Positions 43,029 to 53,041 of a DNA stretch of 64,000 bases are shown here, one piece after another. The position numbers were made by a program, and so were the translations under genes. The stretch is from Allobosea sp. UNC402CLCol (lineage in GTDB: Bacteria > Pseudomonadota > Alphaproteobacteria > Rhizobiales > Beijerinckiaceae), in the NCBI RefSeq assembly GCF_000745475.1, contig NZ_JQJJ01000010.1, positions 186,001 through 250,000 on the forward strand, read 5' to 3'. The stretch's first letter is position 1. Every line of letters starts with the position of its first letter. Under the pieces are notes generated by a model. That model had not been told where the DNA came from and ran no database searches. It was given only the letters and a program-made list of their open reading frames with translations.

Positions 43029-44035
43029 GGCCCGGCCCTCCGCTGGCCACGCGTCAGGATGCGGGCGGCCTCGTCGAGCGTGCCGGAGAGGCCGCGGGGG
43101 GCGAAGAGCACGATGGCGATCAGCAGTGCGCCGACCAGCGTCATCCAGTGGAACGGATTGATCGCCGCGACGATGTGCTCGACCGCCATGAAGACGACGG
43201 TGCCGATCAGCGCGCCATAGAGATTGCCGAGCCCGCCGAGCACCAGCATGACCAGCGCATTGGCGGATAATTCGAAGCTCAGGCTGTCCAGCCCCACCAC
43301 CTGGGTCGCGATGGCGCCGAGCGCCCCGCCCGCGCCGGCGACGGCGCCGGAGATCACGAACATCCTGAGCAGAACCGGGAAGGCGGAGATGCCGAGCGCG
43401 CTGATCCGCAGCGGATCTTCCTTGAGGCCGCGGCAGACCATGCCGAAAGGCGAGCGGACGATGAGCTTCAGCGCGACGAAGACGACCAGCAGCAGGCCGA
43501 GCCCGAAGAGATAGGCGGCGCGGCCCCAGAGATCGAACTCGAACAGGCCGAACAGCGGAGCGGGGACCATGCCGGCGAGGCCGTCGCTGCCGCCGGTCAG
43601 CCAAGCGAGCTTGTTCGCCGCCTCGTGCAGGAGCTGGACGATGGCGATGGAGAGGACGAGCTGCGGCAGGCCGTGCGCCCGCAGCATCACCGTGCCCATC
43701 AGCAGGCCGGTGACGGCGCCGGCCGCAGCCCCGATCAGGATCAGCAGGAAAGGCTCGGTCACGCCGTTGAGGCAGGCGATGCCGGCGGCATAGGCGCCGG
43801 CGCCGTAGAGCGCGGCCTGGCCGAGCGAGGCGATGCCGCAATAGCCGACGATCAGGTCGAGCGAGAGCACGAGCAGGGCGACCGAGATGACGCGGGTCAG
43901 GAAGGCGAGATTGTCGGGGAAGAGCCAGTAGCCTGCGAGCCCGGCAAGCGCGATCAGGGCGAAGCCGGCGAGATCGCGGCCGAGGCTGCGGGCAGGCGTT
44001 GCGGCAGCGGATGGGGCGGGAGCCTGTACCATCAC
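43025..44035 (-). CDS. livM: Branched-chain amino acid-type ABC transporter permease (LivM-like)
   Basis: The 336-residue permease has about eight hydrophobic helices. Family text includes LDLIVGYCGIASLGQAALYG and, before the C-terminus, VVGLDSLSFELSANALVMLV and GGLGNLYGALIGTVVF. The first 20 residues are a Pro/Ala-rich lead. The start overlaps the livH stop by four bases. Confidence 0.92.
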   Translation of the reverse strand: MMVQAPAPSAAATPARSLGRDLAGFALIALAGLAGYWLFPDNLAFLTRVISVALLVLSLDLIVGYCGIASLGQAALYGAGAYAAGIACLNGVTEPFLLILIGAAAGAVTGLLMGTVMLRAHGLPQLVLSIAIVQLLHEAANKLAWLTGGSDGLAGMVPAPLFGLFEFDLWGRAAYLFGLGLLLVVFVALKLIVRSPFGMVCRGLKEDPLRISALGISAFPVLLRMFVISGAVAGAGGALGAIATQVVGLDSLSFELSANALVMLVLGGLGNLYGALIGTVVFMAVEHIVAAINPFHWMTLVGALLIAIVLFAPRGLSGTLDEAARILTRGQRRAGP

Positions 44036-44895
44036 TGGGCCCGTCCCATCAGGCCGCGCGGGAAGGCACAGACCACGAGGATCACCGCGAGATAGAAGAA
44101 GAAATTGCCGAAATCCGGCATGAGATAGCGGCCGGTGACGTCGATGGCGCCGAGCAGCAGGCAGGCGACGAGCGCGCCGGGAATCGAGCCGGCGCCGCCG
44201 ACGGAGACCACGACCAGGAAGGTCACCATGTAGCGCAGGGCGTAATAGGGCTCGATCGGCAGGAATTCGGCGCCGACCACCCCGCCGAAGGCGGCAAGCC
44301 CGATGGCGAGCGCGAAACTCGCCGCATAGATCAATTCGGTGCGCACGCCGAGCGCGCGCGACATCGGCGCGTTCTCGACGGCGGCGCGCAGGTGGATGCC
44401 GAAGCCGGTGCGCTCGATCAGGAACCAGAGCCCGCCCGCGACGACAAGCCCGCTCGCGATGACGAAGAGCCGGTGGCCGGCGATGCTGCGGAAGCCGAGA
44501 TCGATCGGTTGCGCCAGTTCCGTTGGCAGGGGAATCGTCTTCAGCGTCGGGCCGAAGAAGTAATTGGTGATGCCGATGACGCAGAAGGTGATGCCGATGG
44601 TCATCAGCACCTGCGAGAGCTCGCTGCGGTCATAGATGCGGCGGAAGAGCAGCCGTTCGAGCGGCACCGCGATCAGCACCGTGCCGACGACCGCCAGCAC
44701 GATGCCGAAGCCGTAGCCCAAGCCGAGATTGCGCACGGCATAGGAGGCGATGTAGCCGCCGATCATGGCGAAGGCGCCATGGGCGAGATTGACCAGCCGC
44801 ATCAGCCCCATCGTCAGCGACAGGCCGATGCAGATGATGAACAGCGCCATGCCATAGGCGAAGGCGTCCAGGGCGATGCTCAGCGCGGTCTGCAT
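44032..44895 (-). CDS. livH: Branched-chain amino acid-type ABC transporter permease (LivH-like)
   Basis: The 287-residue permease has about eight helices and the family segments LTMGLMRLVNLAHGAFAMIG and VSVGGAGSIPGALVACLLLG. It forms a heterodimer with LivM. The gap to the binding-protein gene upstream is 172 bases and holds a palindromic repeat, which could let the binding protein be made in excess. Confidence 0.93.
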   Translation of the reverse strand: MQTALSIALDAFAYGMALFIICIGLSLTMGLMRLVNLAHGAFAMIGGYIASYAVRNLGLGYGFGIVLAVVGTVLIAVPLERLLFRRIYDRSELSQVLMTIGITFCVIGITNYFFGPTLKTIPLPTELAQPIDLGFRSIAGHRLFVIASGLVVAGGLWFLIERTGFGIHLRAAVENAPMSRALGVRTELIYAASFALAIGLAAFGGVVGAEFLPIEPYYALRYMVTFLVVVSVGGAGSIPGALVACLLLGAIDVTGRYLMPDFGNFFFYLAVILVVCAFPRGLMGRAQ

Positions 44896-44934
44896 GCGGG
44901 TTGCGGGCCTCGTCGGAGTTCAGTCGGAAACGCG

Positions 44935-45042
44935 CCGTCATTCCGGACAAGCCGCAAAGCGGCGCCGATCCGGAATCCATCATAGCGCTCAGCGCCCTCC
45001 GATGGATTCCGGGTCTCCGCTTCGCTGCGCCCGGAATGACGG
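44935..45042. repeat. Palindromic element flanked by a 12-bp perfect inverted repeat
   Basis: ccgtcattccgg at 44935..44946 and ccggaatgacgg at 45031..45042 are exact reverse complements and enclose 84 bases. Inside, ggaatccatc near 44972 and gatggattcc near 45001 form a second dyad. It lies between livH and livK on one transcript. It resembles MITE-like or REP-type elements; no transposase is near. Confidence 0.75.
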
Positions 45043-45067
45043 CGCAGCAGACGAGGAGACGCTGGCT

Positions 45068-46261
45068 TTACTTCGCCAGCCCGGGGTCCTTCTGCTCGGG
45101 GAAGCTCTGGATCTCCTTGTTGATCCAGTTGCCCTTGGCGTCCTTGGCGACCTCGCGCAGATAGATCGTCTGGGTGATGTGGCGGGTCTCGGGGTCGATC
45201 TTGACCGGCCCGCGCGGGCTTTCCCAGGCGAGGCCCTTGACCGCCTCGACCGCCTTCTCGGCATCCTGCTTGCCGGCGGTGGCGGCGATCATCTTCGCGA
45301 TGACATACATGCCGTCATAGGCGCCGACCGCCGGGAAGGTGAGCTGCCCGGGGCCGCCGATCGCCTTTTCGCCGGCCTCCACGAACTTCCGGTTGGCCTC
45401 GGAATCGTGCGAGGTGGCGTAGTGGAAACCGGTGATCATCCCGGCGGCGGCTTCGCCCAGCGCCGGCAGATCGGATTCCTGCGTCAGGTCGCCGGTGGCG
45501 AAGAGCTTGACGCCGGCCTGCTTCAGCCCGGTGTCGTTGAAGGACTTAACGAAGCCGAGCGTCGGCGGGCCCGAGGGCAGGAAGGCGAAGACGCCCTGCG
45601 CGCCGGCATCGCGGATGCGCTGCATGATCGGGCTGAACTCGGTGGTGTTGAGCGGCATGCGGATGGTCTCGACGACCTGCCCGCCAGCCGCCTCGACCGC
45701 CTTCTTGAACGTACCCTCGGCATCGACGCCGGGGCCGTAATCGGTGACGGCGGAGACGAATTTCTTGATGCCGCGATCGACGGCGGCCTTGCCCAGCGGC
45801 GTCGTGGTCTGCCCGGTGGTGAAGGAGGTCCGCACGACCAGCGGCGAGGAGGTCATGATCGCAGAGGTCGCGGCGTTGAAGATCACCAGCGGCACATTGC
45901 CCTGCTTCAGCAACGGCGTGATCGCCAGCGCATCCGGCGTGAAATAGACGCCGCCGAGATATTGCACCTTGTCCTTGACGATCAGCTCCTGCGCCAGGGC
46001 GCGGGCCTGCTGCGGATTGGCGGTGGGCAGGTCGCGATAGATGATTTCGATCTCGTTGCCGGCGACCGACTTGCCGTTCTGGGCGAGCCAGGCCTCGACG
46101 CCGGCCTGGAAGTTCTTGCCCTGCAGGGCGAAGGGGCCGGAGAACGGCCCGATGATCCCGATCTTGATCGTTTCGGCAGCGGCCGCGCCGCCAAGGCCGA
46201 ACGTGCCGGCCAGTGCCAGCGCGCCCGCCAGCCCGGTGAAATTCCGTCTGCTGATCTTCAT
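45068..46261 (-). CDS. livK: Branched-chain amino acid-type ABC transporter substrate-binding protein (LivK-like)
   Basis: The 397-residue periplasmic protein starts KISRRNFTGLAGALALAG, a Tat-like signal cleaved near AAAAE, and continues IKIGIIGPFSGPFALQGKNF, the family opening. GGGAGGG lies six bases before the ATG at 46261; the ATG six bases upstream would touch the site, so 46261 is preferred. It is 125 bases downstream of pobA on the same strand. Binding proteins of this group include carriers of 4-hydroxybenzoate and other aromatic acids, so an aromatic substrate is plausible. Confidence 0.9.
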   Translation of the reverse strand: MKISRRNFTGLAGALALAGTFGLGGAAAAETIKIGIIGPFSGPFALQGKNFQAGVEAWLAQNGKSVAGNEIEIIYRDLPTANPQQARALAQELIVKDKVQYLGGVYFTPDALAITPLLKQGNVPLVIFNAATSAIMTSSPLVVRTSFTTGQTTTPLGKAAVDRGIKKFVSAVTDYGPGVDAEGTFKKAVEAAGGQVVETIRMPLNTTEFSPIMQRIRDAGAQGVFAFLPSGPPTLGFVKSFNDTGLKQAGVKLFATGDLTQESDLPALGEAAAGMITGFHYATSHDSEANRKFVEAGEKAIGGPGQLTFPAVGAYDGMYVIAKMIAATAGKQDAEKAVEAVKGLAWESPRGPVKIDPETRHITQTIYLREVAKDAKGNWINKEIQSFPEQKDPGLAK

Positions 46262-46386
46262 CGTCATCCCTCCCGTATCCGTCCCCTGGACTTGACTGTC
46301 TCGATCGCCCCGGTTGGCTCCGGTGTCTTTCGTCTTGGCGGCCTTATGGGCGGTGGCCCTGTGGGCTAGGCCATGCCCGCTTCGGC

Positions 46387-47613
<1,227 letters not shown>

Positions 47614-47686
47614 CTATGCGCCATGACGACACTTGACGGAATGGAGGATTCGCGCAGTGTCTTGGACAAATCGATCACGAGGACGC

Positions 47687-48559
47687 ATGCCGGCCACGGT
47701 CCCCGCCTACTGGCTCTACGCCGAACGCCTGACGGATCGCTTTCCCGATGCGCTTCATATCGAGCCGATCGTCGCCCGCAGCGCGCTGCATGGCTGGACG
47801 ATCCAGCCGCATTTCCACCACCAGCTCTTCCAGTTCTTCCTCGTCGTCGGCGGGGGCGGGCGGACCCGGATCGACGGGCGCGACCGCGAGCTCAAGCCGG
47901 GCTCGGCGCTGCTGCTCCCGCCGGCGACGATCCACGAGTTCCATTTCGTCGTCGACACGGAGGGTTTCGTCGCCAGTGTCGCCGAGACATCGCTGAAGCG
48001 GCTCTTCGACGCCGAGCCCGAGGCGCGCTCCCTCCTCGCCACGCCGGCGTTGCTGCAGGCCGAGCCGGAGAGCGTGGAGGCGCAGTCGCTGGAGACGCTG
48101 ATGCGGCTGGCGATGAGCGAGTTCGGCGCCAACCGGCCGAACCGGGAGTTCGCGCTGGCGGCCTATGCCGATCTGCTCGCCTCCTGGTTCTCGCGCGCGG
48201 CGCGCGGCCTGCGGGCCGGCGGAGAGCCGGCGAAGGATCTGCGCGCCGGGCTGGTGCGGCGTTTCATCGAGCGGGTCGAAATCCGCTTCCAGAGCCATGA
48301 GCCGCTGACCGAGCACGCCCGCGCGCTCGGCGTCTCCGTGCCGCATCTGTCGCGCAGCTGCCGCGAGGTGCTCGGCCATTCGGCGGCCCGCGTCATCCAG
48401 GACCGATTGATGATCGAGGCGCGGCGCGACCTTGTCTACACCTCGCTGACGGTCGCCCAGATCTCGTTCCGGCTGGGGTTCTCCGACCCGGCCTATTTCT
48501 CGCGCTTCTTCGCCAAGCGGGCGGGGATTTCGCCGTCGGATTATCGGGCCAACGCTTAG
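47687..48559 (+). CDS. pobR: AraC-family regulator of 4-hydroxybenzoate use (PobR-like)
   Basis: The 290-residue protein has an N-terminal cupin-like sensor (LHGWTIQPHFHHQLFQFFLV) and a C-terminal AraC domain with two helix-turn-helix units, ending YTSLTVAQISFRLGFSDPAY. AraC-type PobR activates pobA in response to 4-hydroxybenzoate in several bacteria; the divergent placement here supports the same role. I chose the ATG at 47687 with GAGG upstream. Confidence 0.85.
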   Translation: MPATVPAYWLYAERLTDRFPDALHIEPIVARSALHGWTIQPHFHHQLFQFFLVVGGGGRTRIDGRDRELKPGSALLLPPATIHEFHFVVDTEGFVASVAETSLKRLFDAEPEARSLLATPALLQAEPESVEAQSLETLMRLAMSEFGANRPNREFALAAYADLLASWFSRAARGLRAGGEPAKDLRAGLVRRFIERVEIRFQSHEPLTEHARALGVSVPHLSRSCREVLGHSAARVIQDRLMIEARRDLVYTSLTVAQISFRLGFSDPAYFSRFFAKRAGISPSDYRANA

Positions 48560-48567
48560 CCCTGGGC

Positions 48568-49707
48568 TTACCCACCGTGGTGCAGCAGCGCCGCGACCAA
48601 GTTCTCGCTCTCGCCGATATCGCCGCCGAGCGCGGCGGCCTCGAGATTGCGGGCGATGGCGGCCTCGTCGATCTCCAGCCCTTCCGCGACCGTGGCCATG
48701 GCTTCCGTGGCGCCGGCCGCCAGCAGGAAGAGTTCGGCCAGGGCCGGCCCCTCGGCCTGCCAGCCGCCCAGCCCGCGTTCCTCTTCGGCCGGCAGCCCCG
48801 CGAGGATGCCGGCGACGAGGCCGGGCGCACGCAGGCAAGCGGAGAGCACGATCTGGCAGCCGGTCGGGTTGCGCTTGTGAGCCATGGCGGAGGAGCCGCC
48901 GCGGCCGGGAACGGCCGGCTCGCGCGCTTCGCCGACGCCGTTCTGCGCCAGCAGGGAGACGTCGCGCGCCATCTTGCCGAGCGCGCCGATCACGATCGCC
49001 AGGGCCGCCGCGATCCCGGCGATGCCGCCGCGGCGCGCCTGCCAGGGGGGCGCATCGGGCAGGCCAAGCGCCGCGGCGAGACGTGCCGAGACCGCCGCGC
49101 CCTTGCCGGCGAGACCGGCGCGCGTGCCGGCGGCGCCACCGAACTGAAGGACGGCGCCTTGCTCGACCTCGTCTTGCAGCCGCGCCGCCGCCGCGACGAT
49201 GCCGGCCTGCCATTGCGCGATGCGCAGGCCGAAGCCGATCGGCAAGGCATCCTGCAACAGGGTGCGGCCGATGGCGGGGGTTCCGGCGTGGCGGCGCGCC
49301 AGGGCGGCGAGGGCGCTCGCTGTTCGCGCGAGATCGGCTTGCAGCAGGGCATGGCCGTCGCGGATCTGGCGAACCAGGACGATATCGGCGACGTCCTGGC
49401 TGGTCGCGCCCTTGTGGAGGGCTTTTGCCGCGGCTTCGGGCAATTCCTTGCGCAGGCGCGCCACGAGCGGGATGGCGAGCGTGCCGGCGAGGGCGGCCTC
49501 GTTGGCGAGTGCGGCGGGGTCGATGGCAATGCCGCCGCACAGCGTCGCGATGGCTTCCGCCTCGGCCTTGCCGATCAGCCCCTCGGCCGCCTCGGCGCGG
49601 GCAAGCTCGGCCTCGAAGGCGAGCGCGTGCCGCAGCGTCGCGGCATCCTCGAAGACGGCGAGCATCGCGTCGGTGGTCGCGGGCCGGGTGCGCAGCAAAT
49701 GACTCAT
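48568..49707 (-). CDS. pcaB: 3-carboxy-cis,cis-muconate cycloisomerase
   Basis: The 379-residue enzyme belongs to the fumarate lyase superfamily and converts carboxymuconate to carboxymuconolactone in the protocatechuate branch of the beta-ketoadipate pathway. The superfamily signature GGSSAMAHKRNPTGC is present, as are HKGATSQDVADIVLVRQ and TLLQDALPIGFGLR. It is shorter than the usual 450 residues of proteobacterial PcaB. pcaHG, pcaC and pcaD are not in the window. Its stop lies nine bases from the converging pobR stop. Confidence 0.88.
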   Translation of the reverse strand: MSHLLRTRPATTDAMLAVFEDAATLRHALAFEAELARAEAAEGLIGKAEAEAIATLCGGIAIDPAALANEAALAGTLAIPLVARLRKELPEAAAKALHKGATSQDVADIVLVRQIRDGHALLQADLARTASALAALARRHAGTPAIGRTLLQDALPIGFGLRIAQWQAGIVAAAARLQDEVEQGAVLQFGGAAGTRAGLAGKGAAVSARLAAALGLPDAPPWQARRGGIAGIAAALAIVIGALGKMARDVSLLAQNGVGEAREPAVPGRGGSSAMAHKRNPTGCQIVLSACLRAPGLVAGILAGLPAEEERGLGGWQAEGPALAELFLLAAGATEAMATVAEGLEIDEAAIARNLEAAALGGDIGESENLVAALLHHGG

Positions 49708-49831
49708 GCGAGGCTTTTCCCTTTCGCGCGGCCATCGCGACCCGCGGCGGCCTTCTTGGCAGGGAGCGGCCGTTCGCTCAAGCGCCGGCATCTGCCGGCG
49801 TCCGCATCCACCTGCTCGCATTGGAAGACAG

Positions 49832-50506
49832 CTATTCGAAGAGATCGGGATTGAGCTGTTCGATCTCGGGCAGCGCCCGCAGCAATTCGTTGAGATGATG
49901 CCGCATCGCGGCCTCGCCCGCCGCAGCGTCGCGGTTGTCAATCGCGGCGACGATGGCCTGATGCTGCGCGATCAGCTCCTGCATCGCGTTGGGGCTCTGC
50001 AGGCTGAGATGGCAGGCGCGGTCCATATGGGCCTTGAGGTTGGAGACCAGCGTCCAGGCCATCGGGCAGCCCGCGCCTTCGGCGAGCGCCACGTGGAAAC
50101 GCTCGTCGAAGCGCTGAAAGGCGGTGTGCTCGCCATTGGCGACCGCCCGCTGCTGCGCCTCCAGGCAATTGTCGACGATCTGCCGGCTCGTCGGGTTGAA
50201 GCTGTCGCAGGCGCGCCGGACGACGGCGGTCTCGATCGCCTCGCGCAGGAAGCGGGCCTCCATCATCTTCTGGACCGAGATCTTGACGACGACCGTGCCG
50301 CGCTGCGGCAGGACCTCGACGAATTTCTGCCGGCTGAGCGCGATCAGCGCCTCGCGGACCGGCTGGCGGGAGACGCCGTAGCGGGTGGCGATCTCCTGCT
50401 CCGAGAGGCGCGAGCCCGGCTTCAGCTCGAGCGCGACGATGGCGCGCAGAAGCTCCTTCTCGAGCCGGTTGGCGCTCGACCCTGTCTGACCCTCGGCGAA
50501 ACTCAC
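49832..50506 (-). CDS. GntR-family regulator with FCD ligand domain
   Basis: The 224-residue protein has an N-terminal winged helix (SEQEIATRYGVSRQPVREAL) and an all-helical FCD domain that usually binds a small acid through a metal; residues FDERFHVALAEGA and HQAIVAAIDNRDA fit. I chose the GTG at 50506 because GGAGG lies eight bases upstream; the ATG at 50584 would put coding sequence over the probable operator. It is divergent from the uronate transport and catabolism genes and is their likely repressor, relieved by a uronate product. Confidence 0.85.
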   Translation of the reverse strand: MSFAEGQTGSSANRLEKELLRAIVALELKPGSRLSEQEIATRYGVSRQPVREALIALSRQKFVEVLPQRGTVVVKISVQKMMEARFLREAIETAVVRRACDSFNPTSRQIVDNCLEAQQRAVANGEHTAFQRFDERFHVALAEGAGCPMAWTLVSNLKAHMDRACHLSLQSPNAMQELIAQHQAIVAAIDNRDAAAGEAAMRHHLNELLRALPEIEQLNPDLFE

Positions 50507-50526
50507 GAAAGCAGCCTCCAAATCGC

Positions 50527-50583
50527 TTGCAATCGAAGCGGCATGGGATAATCTACCATACCAGTGTCGGTAACGGTATCCCA
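50527..50583. promoter_or_regulatory. Divergent promoters with a nested inverted-repeat operator
   Basis: For the plus strand, ttgcaa (50527..50532) and taatct (50549..50554) are 16 bases apart. For the minus strand, ttaccg (50573..50568) and tatccc (50550..50545) are 17 bases apart. tgggata at 50544..50550 and tatccca at 50577..50583 form a perfect outer dyad, and taccatacc / ggtaacggta an inner one. The tggta/tacca half-sites fit FCD-type GntR regulators such as UxuR and ExuR. The operator overlaps both promoters, so the regulator could repress both genes. Confidence 0.55.
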
Positions 50584-50587
50584 AAGT

Positions 50588-51382
50588 ATGAATTTTACCG
50601 CGACGATCGCACGATCATTCCACGAAGCGCGCCGCGAGGCACGGCCTCTCGCGGCTTTTCCCGGCGAATTGCCCGGCAATCTCGCGGAAGCCTATGCCGT
50701 GCAGGAGGTGGCGATCGCGCTGTGGCCCGAGCCCGTGCGCGGCTGGAAGGTCGCGGCGATCCATCCCGATTTGCGCGCCCGCTTCGGTGCCGCACGGATG
50801 GCGGGGCCGGCTTTTGGCGCTGGCGTCCGCCGCGTCGCGCCGGGGGAGACGGCCGAGGTCGGCGTGATCCGCGGCGGCTTCATCGCGGTCGAGACCGAGA
50901 TCGGCATCGTCCTCGGGGCGGATATCGCGCCGCGCCCGCAAACCTGGACAGCGGAAGAGCTGATGCCCTTCATCGGCGGGGTGCATGTCGCGATGGAGAT
51001 CGCCGGCTCGCCGCTGCCGAGCATCAACGAGATCGGGCCGCAGGCCATCATCTCCGATTTCGGCAACAATACCGGCATCGCCGTCGGCGCCTCGCTGGGG
51101 ATCGAGCAGGGTCTTTCCGATTTCGAGACGCAGATGCGGATCGATGGCGAGGTCATCGGCCGCGGCCGCAGCCACGGCCCGAATGGTGGGCCGCTCGATG
51201 CCCTGCTCTTCCTCGTCAACCATCTGGCGAGCCGTGGACGCGGCCTCGCCAAGGGCGATGTCGTCTCCGCCGGGGCGACGACGGGCGTCCATCCCATCGC
51301 CATCGGCCAGGTCGCGGAAGCGATCTGTGCCGGGGCTCCACCCCTGTCCGTCAGGCTGATCGAAAGGCAACCGGCCAGCTAG
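50588..51382 (+). CDS. 2-keto-4-pentenoate hydratase / fumarylacetoacetate hydrolase family protein
   Basis: The 264-residue enzyme resembles MhpD-type hydratases and decarboxylases. Metal-site residues typical of the family lie in VETEIGIVLGADI (Glu pair) and the following region VHVAMEIAG, and the chain ends with the SAGATTGVHPIAIGQ segment. The ATG at 50588 follows the predicted operator directly; a GTG 24 bases upstream would overlap it. It is the first gene of the TRAP/kdu cluster. Its substrate is probably a 2-keto acid formed from uronate breakdown, which is inferred from position only. Confidence 0.82.
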   Translation: MNFTATIARSFHEARREARPLAAFPGELPGNLAEAYAVQEVAIALWPEPVRGWKVAAIHPDLRARFGAARMAGPAFGAGVRRVAPGETAEVGVIRGGFIAVETEIGIVLGADIAPRPQTWTAEELMPFIGGVHVAMEIAGSPLPSINEIGPQAIISDFGNNTGIAVGASLGIEQGLSDFETQMRIDGEVIGRGRSHGPNGGPLDALLFLVNHLASRGRGLAKGDVVSAGATTGVHPIAIGQVAEAICAGAPPLSVRLIERQPAS

Positions 51383-51446
51383 CGGCAGTCCGCCTCAACC
51401 AAAGAAGAACCGGCCCGAAAACGGGCCTTGCCAGGGAGAGAACATC

Positions 51447-52433
51447 ATGATTGCACGTCGCATCTTACTTGCCGGCGCCGCCGCGCTGGCGGTTTCGGTC
51501 GCAACCGCCACGGCGGCGCTCGCCCAGGGCGTGACGCTTCGTTCCGCCGACATCCATCCGACCGACTACCCGACCGTCGAGGCGGTCCGCTACATGGGCA
51601 AGCTGCTCGAGGAGCGCACCCAGGGGCGCATCAAGATCAACGTCTTCCACTCGGCCCAGCTCGGCCAGGAGAAGGACACGATCGACCAGACCCGCTTCGG
51701 CGTCATCGACATCAACCGCATCAACATGGCGCCGTTCAACAACCTGATCCCGGCGACCAACATTCCCTCCCTGCCCTTCATCTTCCGTTCGGTCGACCAT
51801 ATGCGGAAGGCGATGGACGGACCGATCGGCGACAACCTGCTGAAGGAGTTCGAGAAGCACGACTTGATCGGGCTCGCGCTCTACGATTCCGGCTCCCGCT
51901 CGTTCTATAATTCCAAGCGCCCGATCAACACGCCGGCTGACATGAAGGGCATGAAGATCCGCGTCCAGCAATCCGACATGTTCGTCGCGCTGGTCTCGGC
52001 GCTCGGCGCCAACGCGACGCCGATGCCCTTCGGCGAAGTCTATTCCGCGCTCCAGACCGGCGTCATCGACGGCGCCGAGAACAACTGGCCGTCCTATGAA
52101 TCGACCCGCCATTTCGAGGTCTCGAAGTTCTATTCCGTGACCGAGCACTCGCTCTCGCCGGAAGCGCTGGTGATGTCGAAGAAGAGCTTCGACAAGTTCA
52201 ACGCGGCCGATCAGGCGATCATCAAGGCCGCCGCCAAGGAATCGGTGCTCAAGATGCGCGAGCTCTGGGATGCGCGGGAGAAGGCGTCTGAGGCCAAGGT
52301 CAAGGCCGGCGGCGCCCAGATCAATCAGGTCGAGAAGAAGCCCTTCATCGACGCGATGAAGCCGGTCTACGACAAGTTCGTCACCGATCCGAAGCTGAAG
52401 GAGATGGTGGCCGCGATCCAGGCGGTGAACTGA
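51447..52433 (+). CDS. TRAP transporter solute-binding protein (DctP family)
   Basis: The 328-residue periplasmic protein has a signal peptide ending near ALAQG and continues VTLRSADIHPTDYPTVEAV. The family Arg region is in PADMKGMKIRVQQSDMF and the later NATPMPFGEVYSALQTGVID, the DctP hallmark. With the DctQ and DctM genes directly downstream it forms a complete TRAP importer. Uronate binding is plausible from the neighbouring kduI and kduD genes. GGGAGAG precedes the ATG. Confidence 0.93.
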   Translation: MIARRILLAGAAALAVSVATATAALAQGVTLRSADIHPTDYPTVEAVRYMGKLLEERTQGRIKINVFHSAQLGQEKDTIDQTRFGVIDINRINMAPFNNLIPATNIPSLPFIFRSVDHMRKAMDGPIGDNLLKEFEKHDLIGLALYDSGSRSFYNSKRPINTPADMKGMKIRVQQSDMFVALVSALGANATPMPFGEVYSALQTGVIDGAENNWPSYESTRHFEVSKFYSVTEHSLSPEALVMSKKSFDKFNAADQAIIKAAAKESVLKMRELWDAREKASEAKVKAGGAQINQVEKKPFIDAMKPVYDKFVTDPKLKEMVAAIQAVN

Positions 52434-52504
52434 GCCTCGTTCAGACGGGGCGGCTTTCGGGCCGCTCCGTCTTCGGCCCCTTGCCAGCAGCCCGGGCAGA
52501 TTTC

Positions 52505-53038
52505 ATGCGCGCTTTCACCGCTTTCCTGACACGACTCGACGCCAAGCTCAGCCTGTTCGCGCTGATCGCGGCCGGGGCCGGGCTCGTCCTGATGACCGTG
52601 ATGGTCGCCTGGGGCGTGTTCGGCCGCTATGTGCTCAACGACACGCCGATCTGGGTCGAGGCCGGATCGCTGTTCCTGATGTCCTGGTTCATCCTGCTCG
52701 GCGCCGCGGTCGGCGTGCGCGAGAGCGACCATCTCGGCTTCGAGGTCGGGCTGGTGATGTCGCCGCCGCCCTTGCGGGCCGCGCTGATCGTGCTGGGCGA
52801 GGGCCTGGTCTGCGCCTTCGGGCTCGCCATGCTCGGCTATGGCTGGCAGCTCGCCGCCGGCACCTGGGCCGATCGTATGCCGATCATCGGCATATCCCGC
52901 GGCTGGGACTATGTGCCGATCGCGGCAGGCGGCGCGCTGATCGCCCTGTTCGCGCTGGAGAAGCTCCTCCTCTTCACCACCGGCGAGGAACAGGCCCCGC
53001 TCGGCTTCGTCCATTTCGGCGAAAGCCAGGAGGCCTGA
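52505..53038 (+). CDS. TRAP transporter small permease (DctQ family)
   Basis: The 177-residue membrane protein has four hydrophobic helices. WGVFGRYVLNDTPIWVEAGS matches the DctQ family motif (VFxRYVF...W.EE region). I chose the ATG at 52505. It pairs with the large permease whose gene begins three bases after its stop. Confidence 0.92.
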   Translation: MRAFTAFLTRLDAKLSLFALIAAGAGLVLMTVMVAWGVFGRYVLNDTPIWVEAGSLFLMSWFILLGAAVGVRESDHLGFEVGLVMSPPPLRAALIVLGEGLVCAFGLAMLGYGWQLAAGTWADRMPIIGISRGWDYVPIAAGGALIALFALEKLLLFTTGEEQAPLGFVHFGESQEA

Positions 53039-53041
53039 GCG

